From the NCBI RefSeq assembly GCF_000313135.1, contig NW_004457343.1, forward strand, positions 150,191 to 199,106: a DNA stretch of 48,916 nt, in the 5' to 3' direction. Positions 32,579 to 42,632 of this stretch are shown here, one piece after another; the stretch's first letter is position 1; each line of letters opens with the position of its first letter. This DNA is from Acanthamoeba castellanii str. Neff. Lineage: Eukaryota > Discosea > Longamoebia > Acanthamoebidae. The notes beneath the pieces are model-generated. The model was not told where the DNA came from and did no database searches. It worked only from the letters and a program-made list of their open reading frames with translations. A program made the position numbers and the translations under genes.

Positions 32579-33371
32579 GTTGTCGTATAATTGATTATAT
32601 ATTAAAAAGATAAAAATAATAAGATAAGAATTGCTTGAAGTGTTTGGGTGGCGAGGCAGAGGCCAAAACGTAGAGAGAGAGATTAACTGGATTGGATTGG
32701 ATGGATGAAGAGAGAAGGCCTAAAATATATATAGTGGCGCAGGCGCTGGCAGACGAGCGGAGAAAGGCCGGTCTGCCATTGGTGAACAGTGCAAGGGGGT
32801 GGGAAGAGGGGGGAGGGGCGCACCTTCCTGCATGGCACTTCCCACGGCTTCAGCTCATGGCCTTTACGATCGAAACGAGGCCATGCCTGACATTCCACAG
32901 TTCTTTGTCTGCAACAAAGAAAAGCAGCAGGAAGAGAGAAGGAAAGATGGTGTGGGGTGGCCTCTGGCACCTGGTGGTATCATTCAAGTTTCAAACCTGG
33001 GATTGAGTTCGTTCCAGTGACACTGCCATGTCACTGCCAGGTGCCTGTTCACCACACAACAAGATCTTGAGTGGGCTGGGCCAGGTGTGCCTTTTCTCTC
33101 TCAAATTCTCTGCTTCCAGCCAGATCTGGAGGTGGACTGTGTTGCTTACAGGCCCTCCTGACCACCAGCAGTCACCAAGCCCAACAAAGACTGATTGCTT
33201 CCTCTTCTCTTTTTCCCTCAATTGCCTCATTCGCCCCACCCCTTTCGCTCTTTTGCCTTCGTTCTTGTTCATTCTTGTTCGTTCTTTGTTCGTTTTGTTT
33301 ATTGAGTTCAAAAAGAGAGAAGAGGTCGCGAGCTTGGCTCGAGACCAGAAGGGGAGGGGGAGGAGGGTTTG
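32579..33371. other. Intergenic: GTPase-fusion promoter, CpG-depleted island D, UTP3 3' flank
   Basis: A TATATATA run at about 32726 lies upstream of the fusion gene. Bases 32881-33228 contain one CpG (near 33010) and form a depleted island of unrecognised origin. The remaining 140 bp are T-rich and should be the UTP3 3' UTR. No gene seen. Confidence 0.5.
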
Positions 33372-36104
33372 TTAGTGCCTGACCTTCATCCTACCGCCCT
33401 TGCCCATCCTCGGGCCGCTACCACGTCCGCGCGCGCCGCCACCGCCTCCGCGGCCGCCGCTGCCGCCGCGTCCGCCTCGGCCACCACCTCGTCCGCCGAA
33501 GCCGCCGCCTCTGGCCCTCTTCCGGTCGCCGCCGTCGCGGAACGAGTCGAAGTCGTCGTCGCCGCCGCGGCTGACGCCCTTCGCCGCGTCCCTCTCCTCG
33601 TGCATCTCCTTGATCTTGCGCTTCCTGGAGAGGGGCAGCGACCTCTCATTCACAATCTTGCCCAGCGACTTGTTCTTCCTGTACTGTCGCAGCTCGGCGC
33701 CTGGGGGCGAAACGTGTGCAGTTAGGCGACTGAGACTCGAGAAACGACACACACGACACACACGACGCACGAGGAATGGAAGTGGTTGGTACCTCCGTCG
33801 TCGCCACCGTCAAAGTCGAGCGCGGCAATGTCGGCGTAGTCGCCGAGGTCCTTGAGCTCGTTTCGTAGGGTGGATCGCTCCCGCATGGCCTTCTTTCGGG
33901 CCTGCTTGTCCTTCTTGGTGTCCATGAGACGCGTCATGTAGTTCTCCTCGTACTCGGTCTTCTCCTTCTCCCTCTGGTCGTACTTGGTACGCGTCGTGCC
34001 GTAATCCACCTCCTCCGGCGCCGTGCCAAACTCTGTCGATTCAGAAATTAGGAATAAATATAAATGATAAAATACAAATATGATAATAATAGAGGAGGGT
34101 GAAAGAACCGTTGAGGAGGTCCTGGGCAAGCGCGCTGCTCAGGGCCTTCTTTCTTCTCCTCTCCTCCTTCGCCTTCTGCGCGAGAACTAAACATGGAAAA
34201 GGCGACACGTCAGTAGGTGATGGCAAGTGCGTGTGCGGTGATGCGTGTGCGCGCGTGCGGTGCGTACCAGAAGAGTCCTCGAACTTCTCGGCGGCCATCT
34301 TGGGCGGGCGATACTTCTGGACCTGGGACTTCTTCTTCTTTTTCTTCTTGCCGTCATCTTCCTCTTCACCCTCCTCGGCCGACGAATCCTCATCGGAATC
34401 CTCCTCCGCCTCCTCGTCCAGAGGCGACACCAGGTTGGCCGGGTTCGCTCGCGTGTTGAGCGGGTCCTTGCTGTCGCCTGCGCCATCGCACCACCGACAC
34501 ACTCATCAGAGCCGATCTTTCTACGAATACGGGTGGTGAAAAAGAGCGGTACCGCTGGCGATGTTGCCGATGGCGGCGGTCTTGAGCAGCTTGTCGATCT
34601 GGTACTTGAGCTTCTTCTCGATGGGCTTGATCTTTTCCAGGTAGACGCGGATCTTCACCAGCTGGTTGATAACCGGGTGGTCCTTGACCTGCTCGCCCTT
34701 GGCCTGCAATCAAAAGAAACAGGATCAGACTTCAACACATGAATAAATAAACAAATAAATAAAATAACCAAACGAACTATTAATTTTCAAAATAAATAGA
34801 AATAGAAATAGTAATAGTATTCCTGGTTCTGTGGTAGCTGCAAACGTCTAAAAACTGCGCAAAAAAAGTTGCGGGACAGGGAAAACCGCTCTAAAACAGT
34901 GAAAACCGAAATAGAGCTGGGGTAAACCGCGTTTTAGCGCGGAATACCCTGTGAAAAAATTTGTAGAAGTTTTAGCGTTTGCAGCTACCACCGAACCAGG
35001 AATAATAGTAAAAAAAGATAAAGCGGAATGGAGGGTGACCTTGAGGTAGAGGTAGTAGGCGATGTTGATGCAATAGGAGAGCATCAGCTGGTACTGGACC
35101 TCCAAGAAGCTCACGCCATTGCAGGTCTGGAACTCGCCCTTCTTGATCCTGGACGTGAACGCGCATGTCAGTACAACGTATGCGTGTAAGGTAGGCCCAC
35201 GATGTGCGCGCGTGCCGTGTGCGGTACCTCTGGATGAGCGGGAACACTCTCTCGCGCATGAGGGTGATCTTGGCCCGGAAATCCTGCACGAGGCCCAGTA
35301 GCTCGGGCGCCTCGGCGGTGAGGATCTCGAGCTTCTCCTCGGTGGTGAGCGATGAAATGTCCTTCTGCACCGTCTCGAGATCGAGCCTGTGGCGATCAAC
35401 AATAACACAGCAACAACACAGGGTGAGACGACGCACGCGGCCGCGGCGTGAGGTGGATGGAGCGCACTCTTTGGCCTTGGCCTCCTTGGCGGCCTTCTTG
35501 TCGGCGCTCTGCTTGAGGTCCTGCTCGGCGGGGGCAAAGTCCTCCGGGAGGAGTGCGCCTCGCATCTTCTTCTGTTGAATGAGGGCCTGCTCCAACTCAT
35601 CCTTGGCTGCACAATAGAATCAGCAGGCATTAGATGATTGCAGTAAAATCGGCAGCGCTACACCCAATTCATAGATATAGGAAAATAGGAAATTAAACGG
35701 AGATGAAATTAAATCAAAGGCAAGGAAGGAGTGGCAAAGTGGAGGGAAGTACCGAGCTCCTCGTCCCAGTCCTCATCGTCGTGGAAATCACGGCTGTAAA
35801 ATTGCTTCTTGCTCCGGCCCCAAGCCTTATCATCATCGAATTGGCCATCACCCTTGCCGCCCTCCGCTCCGTCATCGTCCTCCTCGTCCTCCTCGTCTTC
35901 GTCCACATCGTCATCCAGATCGGAATCCTCAAGATCCAACCCCATGATGTTCTCGTCGTCCTCCACGTCAAAGAACTTGCCATTCTCATCCGCATCGGGC
36001 TTGCCCCCGAGATCGAACTCTTCATCTTCCGAGATGTCCAGCTCCTCCCGTTCCTCTCTGGTCATCGCGGGTGCCTTCTGCTTGCTTCCTCCCTTTCGTG
36101 GCAT
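33372..36104 (-). CDS. UTP3: UTP3/SAS10 small-subunit processome protein
   Basis: Nine exons: 35753-36104, 35468-35606, 35228-35386, 35040-35148, 34553-34703, 34268-34477, 34109-34186, 33793-34032, 33372-33700; 588 residues, phases consistent. UTP3 acts in the nucleolus in early 18S rRNA processing. The N-terminus is acidic with the family's WGRSKKQFYSRDF block. The Sas10/Utp3/C1D domain follows: EEKLEILTAEAPELLGLVQD, then FLEVQYQLMLSYCINIAYYL, then DHPVINQLVKIRVYLEKI. A YRPPKM motif lies in the middle. The usual SAS10 C-terminal block is weak and is followed by an RGG-rich tail (GGRGGGRGGRGG type). Intron 4 is unusually long because it carries a 187-bp inverted-repeat element. Confidence 0.92.
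34818..35004. mobile_element. MITE-like 187-bp inverted-repeat element in UTP3 intron 4
   Basis: The two ends are inverted copies of about 38 bp (TATTCCTGGTTC..GTGGTAGCTGCAAACG..CTAAAA..CT) with one mismatch and two small indels. The element is flanked by ATAG on both sides (34814-34817 and 35005-35008), a possible 4-bp target duplication; a TA duplication with ends TTCCTGG is also possible. There is no coding capacity. The interior has GAAAACCG-type subrepeats and a small CCGCG/CGCGG hairpin. These are the hallmarks of a non-autonomous DNA transposon. Confidence 0.8.
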
Positions 36105-36511
36105 CTTCTGGCAAACCTCTACTTTGAGATGAGTTGGGATGGACAAAAGTATGCCGGCGCAAAGAGTCCGGCAAGAAAAAGAGAAGAAGGCCGCGCCGGG
36201 AATCGAACCCCCGACCCACCCAGAAAACCATTTGTGAAAAGAAAAAGAAAAACCAGACAGAGCGGCATCATCAACGGCATCCATTTGCCTACACAGTCAG
36301 TGTAGTGACCTGCGTGGGTTGAAAGTGAAGCTTTATGGAGAGAGAAGCACAAGTTTGACGAAAATCTTTCTTTATTTTGCTGTTCGGTGCAGTCTAGTGT
36401 CTAAATCGTTCAAAATCGCTACTTACACGCTCCTCGACATCGCTCGCCCGGCTCGCCTGGTTGATGTTCCTCCCTGCTTGCTGTTGTTACTCTACACACT
36501 GGTCGCTCCGT
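36105..36511. other. Intergenic between UTP3 and H2A, containing tRNA-like sequence
   Basis: Contains the UTP3 promoter on its left and the H2A 3' UTR on its right. A tRNA-like 3' half with a perfect B box is the only recognisable element. Confidence 0.5.
36189..36266 (-). tRNA. tRNA-like sequence with intact T arm, degenerate 5' half (possible pseudogene)
   Basis: The minus strand contains GGGGTTCGATTCCCGG, a perfect Pol III B box and T stem-loop, followed by GCGCGGC, which pairs in six of seven positions with GCCGCTC 78 nt upstream as an acceptor stem. An oligo-T run follows about 12 nt downstream of the 3' end. The 5' half lacks the conserved D-arm / A box (TRGCNNAGYNGG) and is pyrimidine-rich. 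No convincing anticodon arm is seen, so the isotype is not called. It could be a tRNA pseudogene, a tRNA-derived SINE head or an atypical intron-containing tRNA. Confidence 0.35.
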
Positions 36512-36991
36512 CTAGTACTCCTGCGAGAGAGACTCGCCGGCCTTGCCACCCTTGCCCTTCGACTTGGGGATGAGAACGGAGTGGATGTTGGGGATGACAC
36601 CACCGCTCGAGATCGTGACGTCCTGGAGGAGCTTGTTCAACTCCTCGTCGTTCCTGACGGCGAGCTGGATGTGGCGGGGCACGATCCTCACCCTCTTGTT
36701 GTCGCGCGAGGCATTGCCGGCCAATTCGAGAATCTCGGCCACGAGGTACTCGAGCACGGCGGCGAGGTAGACGGGGGCGCCAGCACCGACGCGGCTGGCA
36801 TACCTGCCTTCCTTGAGCTGCCTGTGGATACGACCGACGGGGAACTGAAGGCCGGCCTTGAACGACCTCGAGTGGCCCTCACCGGCGGCATCCTTGCCAG
36901 CGGGGGCGGGCTTGGCCTTGGGGGCAGAGCGGGGAGCCTTCTTGGCGCCCTCCGCCTTCTTGGTGGTCTTGCCAGCATCCTTGGACGACAT
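36512..36991 (-). CDS. Histone H2A with H2A.X-type tail
   Basis: Single exon, 159 residues. The H2A core is clear: [17 protein letters not shown], then [20 protein letters not shown], then [20 protein letters not shown] and [14 protein letters not shown]. It packages DNA with H2B in the nucleosome. The chain ends in SQEY, which fits the SQ(E/D)-aromatic/hydrophobic motif phosphorylated by PI3K-like kinases at DNA breaks in H2A.X, so the protein probably combines canonical H2A and H2A.X duties. The N-terminal tail is longer than usual and rich in Lys/Ala/Pro. The acidic patch ([13 protein letters not shown]) is present. The lack of an intron is typical for histone genes and unusual in this window. 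Confidence 0.97.
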   Translation of the reverse strand: MSSKDAGKTTKKAEGAKKAPRSAPKAKPAPAGKDAAGEGHSRSFKAGLQFPVGRIHRQLKEGRYASRVGAGAPVYLAAVLEYLVAEILELAGNASRDNKRVRIVPRHIQLAVRNDEELNKLLQDVTISSGGVIPNIHSVLIPKSKGKGGKAGESLSQEY

Positions 36992-37509
36992 TTTGTTGTG
37001 GTTGGTGAAGGGGAGTAGCGTTCGAGTTGTTGGGTTTCGAGCTGAGTGATGCTTTGACCGATGGCGCCAGGAATGGTTTTATGGCCAACGGGCACCAACG
37101 GTCCAAAAGCCAACGGACCAGCCAAAGCACAAACTTGTCGCCCAATAGAAATTCATAAACTCGGAGAAAAGGATTTGTAGAAAATTGAATTCCATTGGAA
37201 GTTAGTCCTCCAATGGAGACGCCCAGAAGAACTCTGAATATCAAAAGAAAATGCATTTCTCATATGACCGTTATGAACGCTCTGCGTGAAGTAGGTGTTG
37301 GTGGGAGAAGGCCTTCGGCTGTCCCTCCTCACCCTCAAGATGGTTGAAGATGTATTTGACATGAAAACGTGAGGGATATGGCACAGCTTCAGCTCCTCTT
37401 CTCTTCTTTCGCCTCCTCCCTCGCTCTTTACGCTTTCCTTCTCGTTCCTCTGGTCTCGTTCGTTCCGTTTCCTGGCAGAGCGGCGGGCTGCGTTCGCTTC
37501 CTTTCCTCG
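36992..37509. other. Intergenic: H2A promoter and YIPF6-like 3' flank
   Basis: The left 170 bp carry the H2A promoter elements listed separately. The right part is the 3' flank of the leftward YIPF6-like gene. No gene seen. Confidence 0.5.
37077..37146 (-). promoter_or_regulatory. H2A promoter: TATA-like box, three CCAACGG motifs, CCAAT box
   Basis: Upstream of the H2A start codon (36991), plus-strand positions hold CCAACGG at 37085-37091, 37095-37101 and 37110-37116, a CCAAT at 37142-37146, and CATAAAA on the coding strand at 37077-37083. CAACGG is the core of Myb-type sites (YAACGG), and CCAAT boxes are common in histone promoters. The cluster of three within 32 bp is unlikely by chance. 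Cell-cycle control is inferred. Confidence 0.6.
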
Positions 37510-38238
37510 CTAGTCGACATCGTGCACTACGACGATCATCCAGGCGATGACGAGGTAGAAGAGGAAGATGGGGTACAGCACGAGAGGTCCGCGGCCGGTC
37601 TTGTCGGTCGGCATCATCGCCAGCACGAAGCCCCATGACGCTGACAGGAAAAGAGCAGAAGCACCGAGGTAAGACAGTGATGACTGTTGTACGGCTTGCA
37701 AGCCGCTGTTGCTCGAGATGGATTGGGGGGGGGGCATACCAAACACGGACCAGCCCCAACAGATGGACACGACGATCAGTCGGAAGATGAGGTTGGGCCA
37801 CCAGATGCAGATGAGGGCGGCAATGTCGAGCGGCCCGAGCGAGTAGCCGAGAGCACAGACAGTCTGGAAGAAGGAGATCTTGCCGCCCAGGAGAATCGCG
37901 TTGACGGTGATGACGCACGAACCCAGCCACACGATGACGAAGACCGTGGTGAAGATGAGGGTGCTTTGCTTGCCCGCAGCGAGGGTGAGCACGCTCGCTA
38001 GGATGAAGGAGAGGAGGAGTGGTCCCCAGAGATCCCAGTCCTTCAATCGATTCACTCGCTTGAAGGAGCCCCAGAAGGGGAACACCACATGCAGCGTCTT
38101 CAATCCAATGTCTGCAAGATCCCTGAGAATCGTCTGCCATACTGGCTCGTCGAGCGTGCTTATCGTGTCGGGTTCGTGAAATCCTCCCGCCTCAGCATCC
38201 TCGGGCTGGTTCGATACGATCCTTCCGAAGAAATCCAT
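37510..38238 (-). CDS. YIPF6/Yip4-like Golgi membrane protein
   Basis: Two exons: 37740-38238 and 37510-37640; 209 residues. Yip1-domain proteins are five-TM Golgi/ER proteins that bind Rab GTPases and keep Golgi and vesicle structure. The cytosolic N-terminus (LRDLADIGLKTLHVVFPFWG) leads into DWDLWGPLLLSFILA, the signature of the YIPF6 branch. Then come VFVIVWLGSCVITVNAILLG, GGKISFFQTVCALGYSLGPL and a last TM pair ending VLYPIFLFYLVIAWMIVVV. The length matches YIPF6. The exon junction (phase 1, GTATGC..GTCAG) restores the expected helix. Confidence 0.92.
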   Translation of the reverse strand: MDFFGRIVSNQPEDAEAGGFHEPDTISTLDEPVWQTILRDLADIGLKTLHVVFPFWGSFKRVNRLKDWDLWGPLLLSFILASVLTLAAGKQSTLIFTTVFVIVWLGSCVITVNAILLGGKISFFQTVCALGYSLGPLDIAALICIWWPNLIFRLIVVSICWGWSVFGMPPPQSISSNSGLQAVQQSSLSYLGASALFLSASWGFVLAMMPTDKTGRGPLVLYPIFLFYLVIAWMIVVVHDVD

Positions 38239-39143
38239 GTCGATTGTGGATGATGACGACGATGATGCGGGGCGACCCTCTTATCTCGCAATTTTGGAAC
38301 GACGAGTTGGAAGATCTCTTTCAACCTTTTACGAGGCTTCAATGTAGTACGTCCCAGCTGGACGTTTCGCTCTTCTCTTCGTCTTAGATCTTGGCTGAAT
38401 CTGCTTGTGCGGTTCTGCTTGCTGACGTGTGCCGACGCGCTTGGCATTCCAGTAGCCATTTTCCTGTGTGCTCAATATTTTCTTCAATAATTTATTTTCA
38501 TTTTTTTTAACATGGCCAGAAAGACTGACTTCTTGAGTGCAAAGGCGAAGAGGAAGATCATGAGGACTGCAATCAGTTGGTTGAGCCAGCCCACCAACAG
38601 CAATACATCTTGGCTGGCCAGGCCTCTCCAGCCCCTAGGCCAACAGTGCCACCATGCCTGTGCTGGACCAGGAAGGAGATGATGCCAGCTTGGAGAGAAG
38701 CTGGGAGGAAAATGAAGGAGTGCAACATTGGCAGCAGCAGCAGGCAAGGTGGTGAGGAATTCAGTTGTGTGTGTGTAGCTTGTGTGCTGGCTCTGTGGTG
38801 GCCATTTTTCTGTTGGAATTAAGTGTGAAATTATAAGTTTAATTTCAACTTGACACCAGCGTTCTCCACATGCGCGAACTTGGTGTTTTGCCTCTGGATA
38901 GCATCTGACAAGTTCTGGGTTCAAGATGGGTAAGTGACTGGCCCCTTTCCTTTTGCGCTGGGGAGTTGGTTGGTTGTGTGGGATCTTCTTCCTTGCGCTG
39001 TTGTTGGTTTGCAAGAGCTTCAGCTTCAGTTGAACCAACTTGAAGGCAAAAAAACCAAACCACTGAGGCCAGCTCGGCCGGCCAGCTCTTGTGCCTGTTG
39101 CGTGGCCGGCCTGCTTCGGCAGAGTGGCGTGGTGGTGTTGGGT
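38239..39143. other. Intergenic with CpG-depleted island E
   Basis: The left 200 bp are the YIPF6-like promoter. Bases 38461-38860 have a single CpG (near 38545), forming the fifth depleted island. Translations in it show no recognisable family. The right 250 bp are the 3' flank of the zinc-finger gene. Confidence 0.5.
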
Positions 39144-39308
39144 TCAAGAGGGCATGGTGAGCAGGTCGAACGGGACGCCCAGCGTGGCGAGCCACTCACG
39201 AAGCGTCGGTCCTCCGTAGGAGTGCCAGGTATCGCAGGAATAACACCACAGTTCTACACGCAGTAGCAGCATAAGAAGAGAAGAATAAGAAAGAGAGCCA
39301 GTCACACG

Positions 39309-39339
<31 letters not shown>

Positions 39340-40189
39340 GGTTTGCTACGCGGCTGCCGCGAGCTTGTTCGAACGGGTACCTCCGGGTTCTCTGCCGGGA
39401 TTGGCCACTGTTGTTGAGAGGGAGAGGGCGTCAGCCGATGATGTGCTCCTCTGCGAGTAGAGTACCAACGAAAGGCGTACGTTGCAGGACGAGCGGGTGG
39501 TTGGTGGCCTCGTTGTGGGTCACCGCGTGGCGACTACTTGCTCGGCCGCAGCCAAGGTGGCCACAGGTGAGGCAGAGCCAGAGGTTCGTGGGCGAGCTGC
39601 ACTCATTGCACGCACTGATTCCTGCACAGTACGGAATGCACGCAAAAGAAGAAGAACGAAAACGAAAGAAAGAAGAGCGTCAGCGCGCCGAGCTCATGAA
39701 CCTCGCCTCACCACTCCCGACAAGGTCAGCTTGTTGTGTACGATGACTGCAGGGCGGGCAGCACTCGACCCTGTGGCCCTCCTCGCACGTCGGCTCTTTG
39801 CACAGACGGCACGTGTACATCCGACACAGGTAGCTCACCAACTCCGCGGGGAGCACATCGAGCTTCTTCGATGACTGCTCGCTCTCGCCGGGCTTCTCGC
39901 TCTTCTGGGCTTCGTTTTCGTTCTTTCGTTGGCGCACCTCGGCAGCATAGGCCGGGTCGCGCACCACGGCCTTGCCGCACAGGTGCACCAACGACCCCGG
40001 CCCGTCCACCCTGCGGCTTCCCTCCACCGCCTGCACGTGATACAATGGTCAATATGGGGGGGGGGGCATTCATGTTGGGTTGCGCACCAGATGGTAGGGT
40101 ATCTGGTAGAGCTCCAGGTTGCGCATGGGGGTGCAGCCTCTGTCCTCAGAAAAGGGGCCGCCACGGAACCGTGTCCAGAGGCTTGCCAT
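39144..40189 (-). CDS. UBP-type zinc-finger protein (stand-alone ZnF-UBP)
   Basis: Four exons: 40088-40189, 39712-40030, 39481-39621, 39144-39253; 223 residues, phases consistent. ZnF-UBP domains, found in deubiquitinases, BRAP and HDAC6, bind the free C-terminus of ubiquitin. Here the domain spans the C-terminal 85 residues: CNECSSPTNLWLCLTCGHLG, then CGR, HAVTHNEATNHPLVLQ, and WCYSCDTWHSY, giving the expected Cys/His ligands and the aromatic ubiquitin pocket. An upstream Cys-rich stretch (CRLCKEPTCEEGH) may bind another zinc. No protease, RING or deacetylase domain is visible, so it is a small ubiquitin-binding adaptor rather than an enzyme. The linker carries an NENEAQKSEK-type sequence derived from GAAAAC-like repeats. 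Confidence 0.85.
39308..39338. repeat. (CA)n repeat in zinc-finger gene intron
   Basis: Short CA dinucleotide run in the last intron of the UBP zinc-finger gene. Confidence 0.85.
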
Positions 40190-40499
40190 CTTCTTGTTAT
40201 CAGCTCTCTGCGCGAGGCAGGCTTTGCCAGTGTTTCGGTGAAGCTCGTAACGTTTGGTGTTTCACAAGCGAAACGAAACAAAGTTGGAAACGATATATGT
40301 CGACACATTGCGGGCATTCCAAACGACTAGAAAGGGCGTTCCGCTTTTCATGAAGTGGCGCATGAGCCAATGAAGACCGGCCTGCACTCTCCGATCTCCC
40401 CGGTCGGTAATAGTGTGGTTTCCTCCTTCGCCTCTGGTACTGTTGTTTGTTTGCAGGGGTAGCCTAGTCTCACCACTTCACCTTCGAATCGTCGCCGTC
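40190..40499. other. Divergent promoter region, zinc-finger gene / S1 nuclease
   Basis: A 310-bp head-to-head spacer serving both genes. No TATA box stands out. No gene seen. Confidence 0.5.
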
Positions 40500-42632
40500 A
40501 TGCAACTCCGCGCAGCTGTCTTCGCGGCCATCGCCCTGTGCCTTGCGCTGCTCCTGGTCCAGACCGACGCCTGGGGCAAGGAGGGCCACCAAATCGTGGC
40601 CGACATCGCCTACAACCAGCTCAATTCGAATGCTCAGCAGGTCTGCTTTACCCCCTCTACTTTGTGTTTTTTTTTTATTTTTTCTAATTTGATATTCACT
40701 TGAATTTGATGTTTTGGATTGAGATCTCATTCTTTCACTCATTCTTCTTCTTTTTTTGCAATTTTTTGTTTCTTTTATCCCACAGGCCGTGAACTACTAC
40801 CTCAATGGCATGACTCTTGCCGCCGCGGCGCCTTTCCCCGATGAGTACGATCACACCAGCAACGTACGTTGCCCGCTCCTCCAAAGTTGTCAAATCAATT
40901 CTATGCGTTCTCTGTTTTTGTTCCAGTTGCTCTCCGAGGTCTCATTTTTGTTAATTTAAGATTATACTTTTTGGATTATTATTTTCTACATTTATTTCAT
41001 TTTGCTTCCTTTGCTTCTGCTTTATTTATTTATTTATTCCTTTATTCTTTCAATATTTATATTCTTTTTTCTTTTCCAATACTTTCAGGGTCGCTGGAGC
41101 GGACCGCTGCACTACGTGAACCTGCCCCGCAACGCCGTCCAGTACACCAGCGCCGACTGCCCCTTCCCCCCGGGCTGCGTCGTCAGCGCCATCCAGAACT
41201 ACACCAGTACACACACAACTCCGCTTCTCGTGTGCGTGTCGTGCGTGTCGTGCGTGTCGTGTCGTGCTGTACGGTGCGCTGACGACGAGCTCACCACCGA
41301 CAGAGCAACTCGCGTACGAGGGCACCTCCGGCAGCGTGTGCACCTTCAACTACGGTGACATGCCCTGCCCGCTCGTCTTCATCACCCACTTCGTCGGTGA
41401 CGTCCACCAGCCCCTCCACGTACGTTGCTTTCATGTTTGTCGTCGTCGTCGTCGTCGTCGTCGTCTTCGTCTTCTTCTTCGTCGTCGTCGTCTGACGCTG
41501 TGTTGTTGTGCTGGTCGACCAGGTTGGCTATGGTGACGATGAGGGCGGCAACACCGTCAAGATCGACTTCCTCGGCAAGCGCGGCAACCTCCACCAGGTG
41601 TGGGACGAGTTCATCATCCAGAAGTGCGCACGCCTTCCCTCCCAGCGGACCCAACAACCACCTTCGAATTACCAACCGTCGTGTGTGTATCGTGTGTGTG
41701 TCGTGTTTGTGTCGTGTGTGTCGTGTGTGTCGTGTGTCGTGTCGTGCCGTTGGTTGTTCTGCGCAGGTACGACTCGGACTGGCAGGATTTCTCGAGCAAG
41801 CTCCAGACCTACATCCAGAACAACCCGAGCGTCGCCGCTCAGTATGTCCATCCCCCCCCCCCGCCACCCACCCTTCACCACCACCGGATGAAGCGCATCG
41901 TGGACGAGTGAAGATGATTGATGAAGATGACCTCGATTCAACGAAAAGAAGGAAGACGAAGAGGAGTTGATGAAGGAGGAGAATGAGGAATGAGGAATGA
42001 GGAATGAAGGGTAGTAGTGGAGGTATGGTGGTCGTTCGAAGAGCCAAGTCACGCTGTGCCGATCATGTGTTGTGTGCGCTTTTTTAATTTCCTTTTTAAT
42101 TTTTAATTTTTTAATACTTCTTACCAGGTACGCCGCGATCACCGATCCCGCCAAGTGGGCCAACGAGTCCTTCCAGTACGTGAGGACCGACGTCTACAAC
42201 TTCAACCCCACCAGCGGTACCACCCACCACCACCCACCACCCACCGCCGCGTAGCGCGCGTGGTCTGATGAGCTCTACGTTGCTGTTGTGTTCTGATGGA
42301 TGTCGACAGATTCGCGCGTGACCGATCTGGGCGAGTCGTACTACACCCACAACCTGCCCATCATCCAGCAGAGGCTCGTCGCCGCTGGCGTGCGTCTCGG
42401 CGCCCTCCTCAACAGCATCTTCTCCTCGTCCAGGGTACCCCCCTTTCAGTGCCCCCCCCCCAACATTTCTGCCTACACGCACTCAATGACACCACACCAC
42501 ACACACACCACACAATACGCACACACACACACACACACACACACACCACACACACCACACACACACACAATGTAGATCGCGAAGCCCCACGTGCCCGTCG
42601 CTCCCCAGAACAAGATGATCATCCGCCAATAA
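40500..42632 (+). CDS. S1/P1-type secreted zinc nuclease
   Basis: Nine exons: 40500-40640, 40786-40863, 41089-41206, 41304-41419, 41523-41623, 41767-41841, 42128-42216, 42310-42434, 42576-42632; 299 residues. S1/P1 nucleases cut single-stranded DNA and RNA using three zinc ions. The signal peptide ends at Ala24, so the mature chain starts with Trp25 (WGKEGH), whose backbone and His30 bind zinc as the family requires. Further ligands lie in HYVNLP, ITHFVGDVHQPLH and GNLHQVWDEFI. The length is normal. Likely used in phagosomal or extracellular nucleic-acid digestion. All exon phases close exactly. The 3' end converges on the next gene, 132 bp away. Confidence 0.95.
42520..42568. repeat. (CA)n repeat in S1 nuclease intron 8
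   Basis: A CA-rich run with ACACCACAC interruptions filling most of the last intron. Confidence 0.8.
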
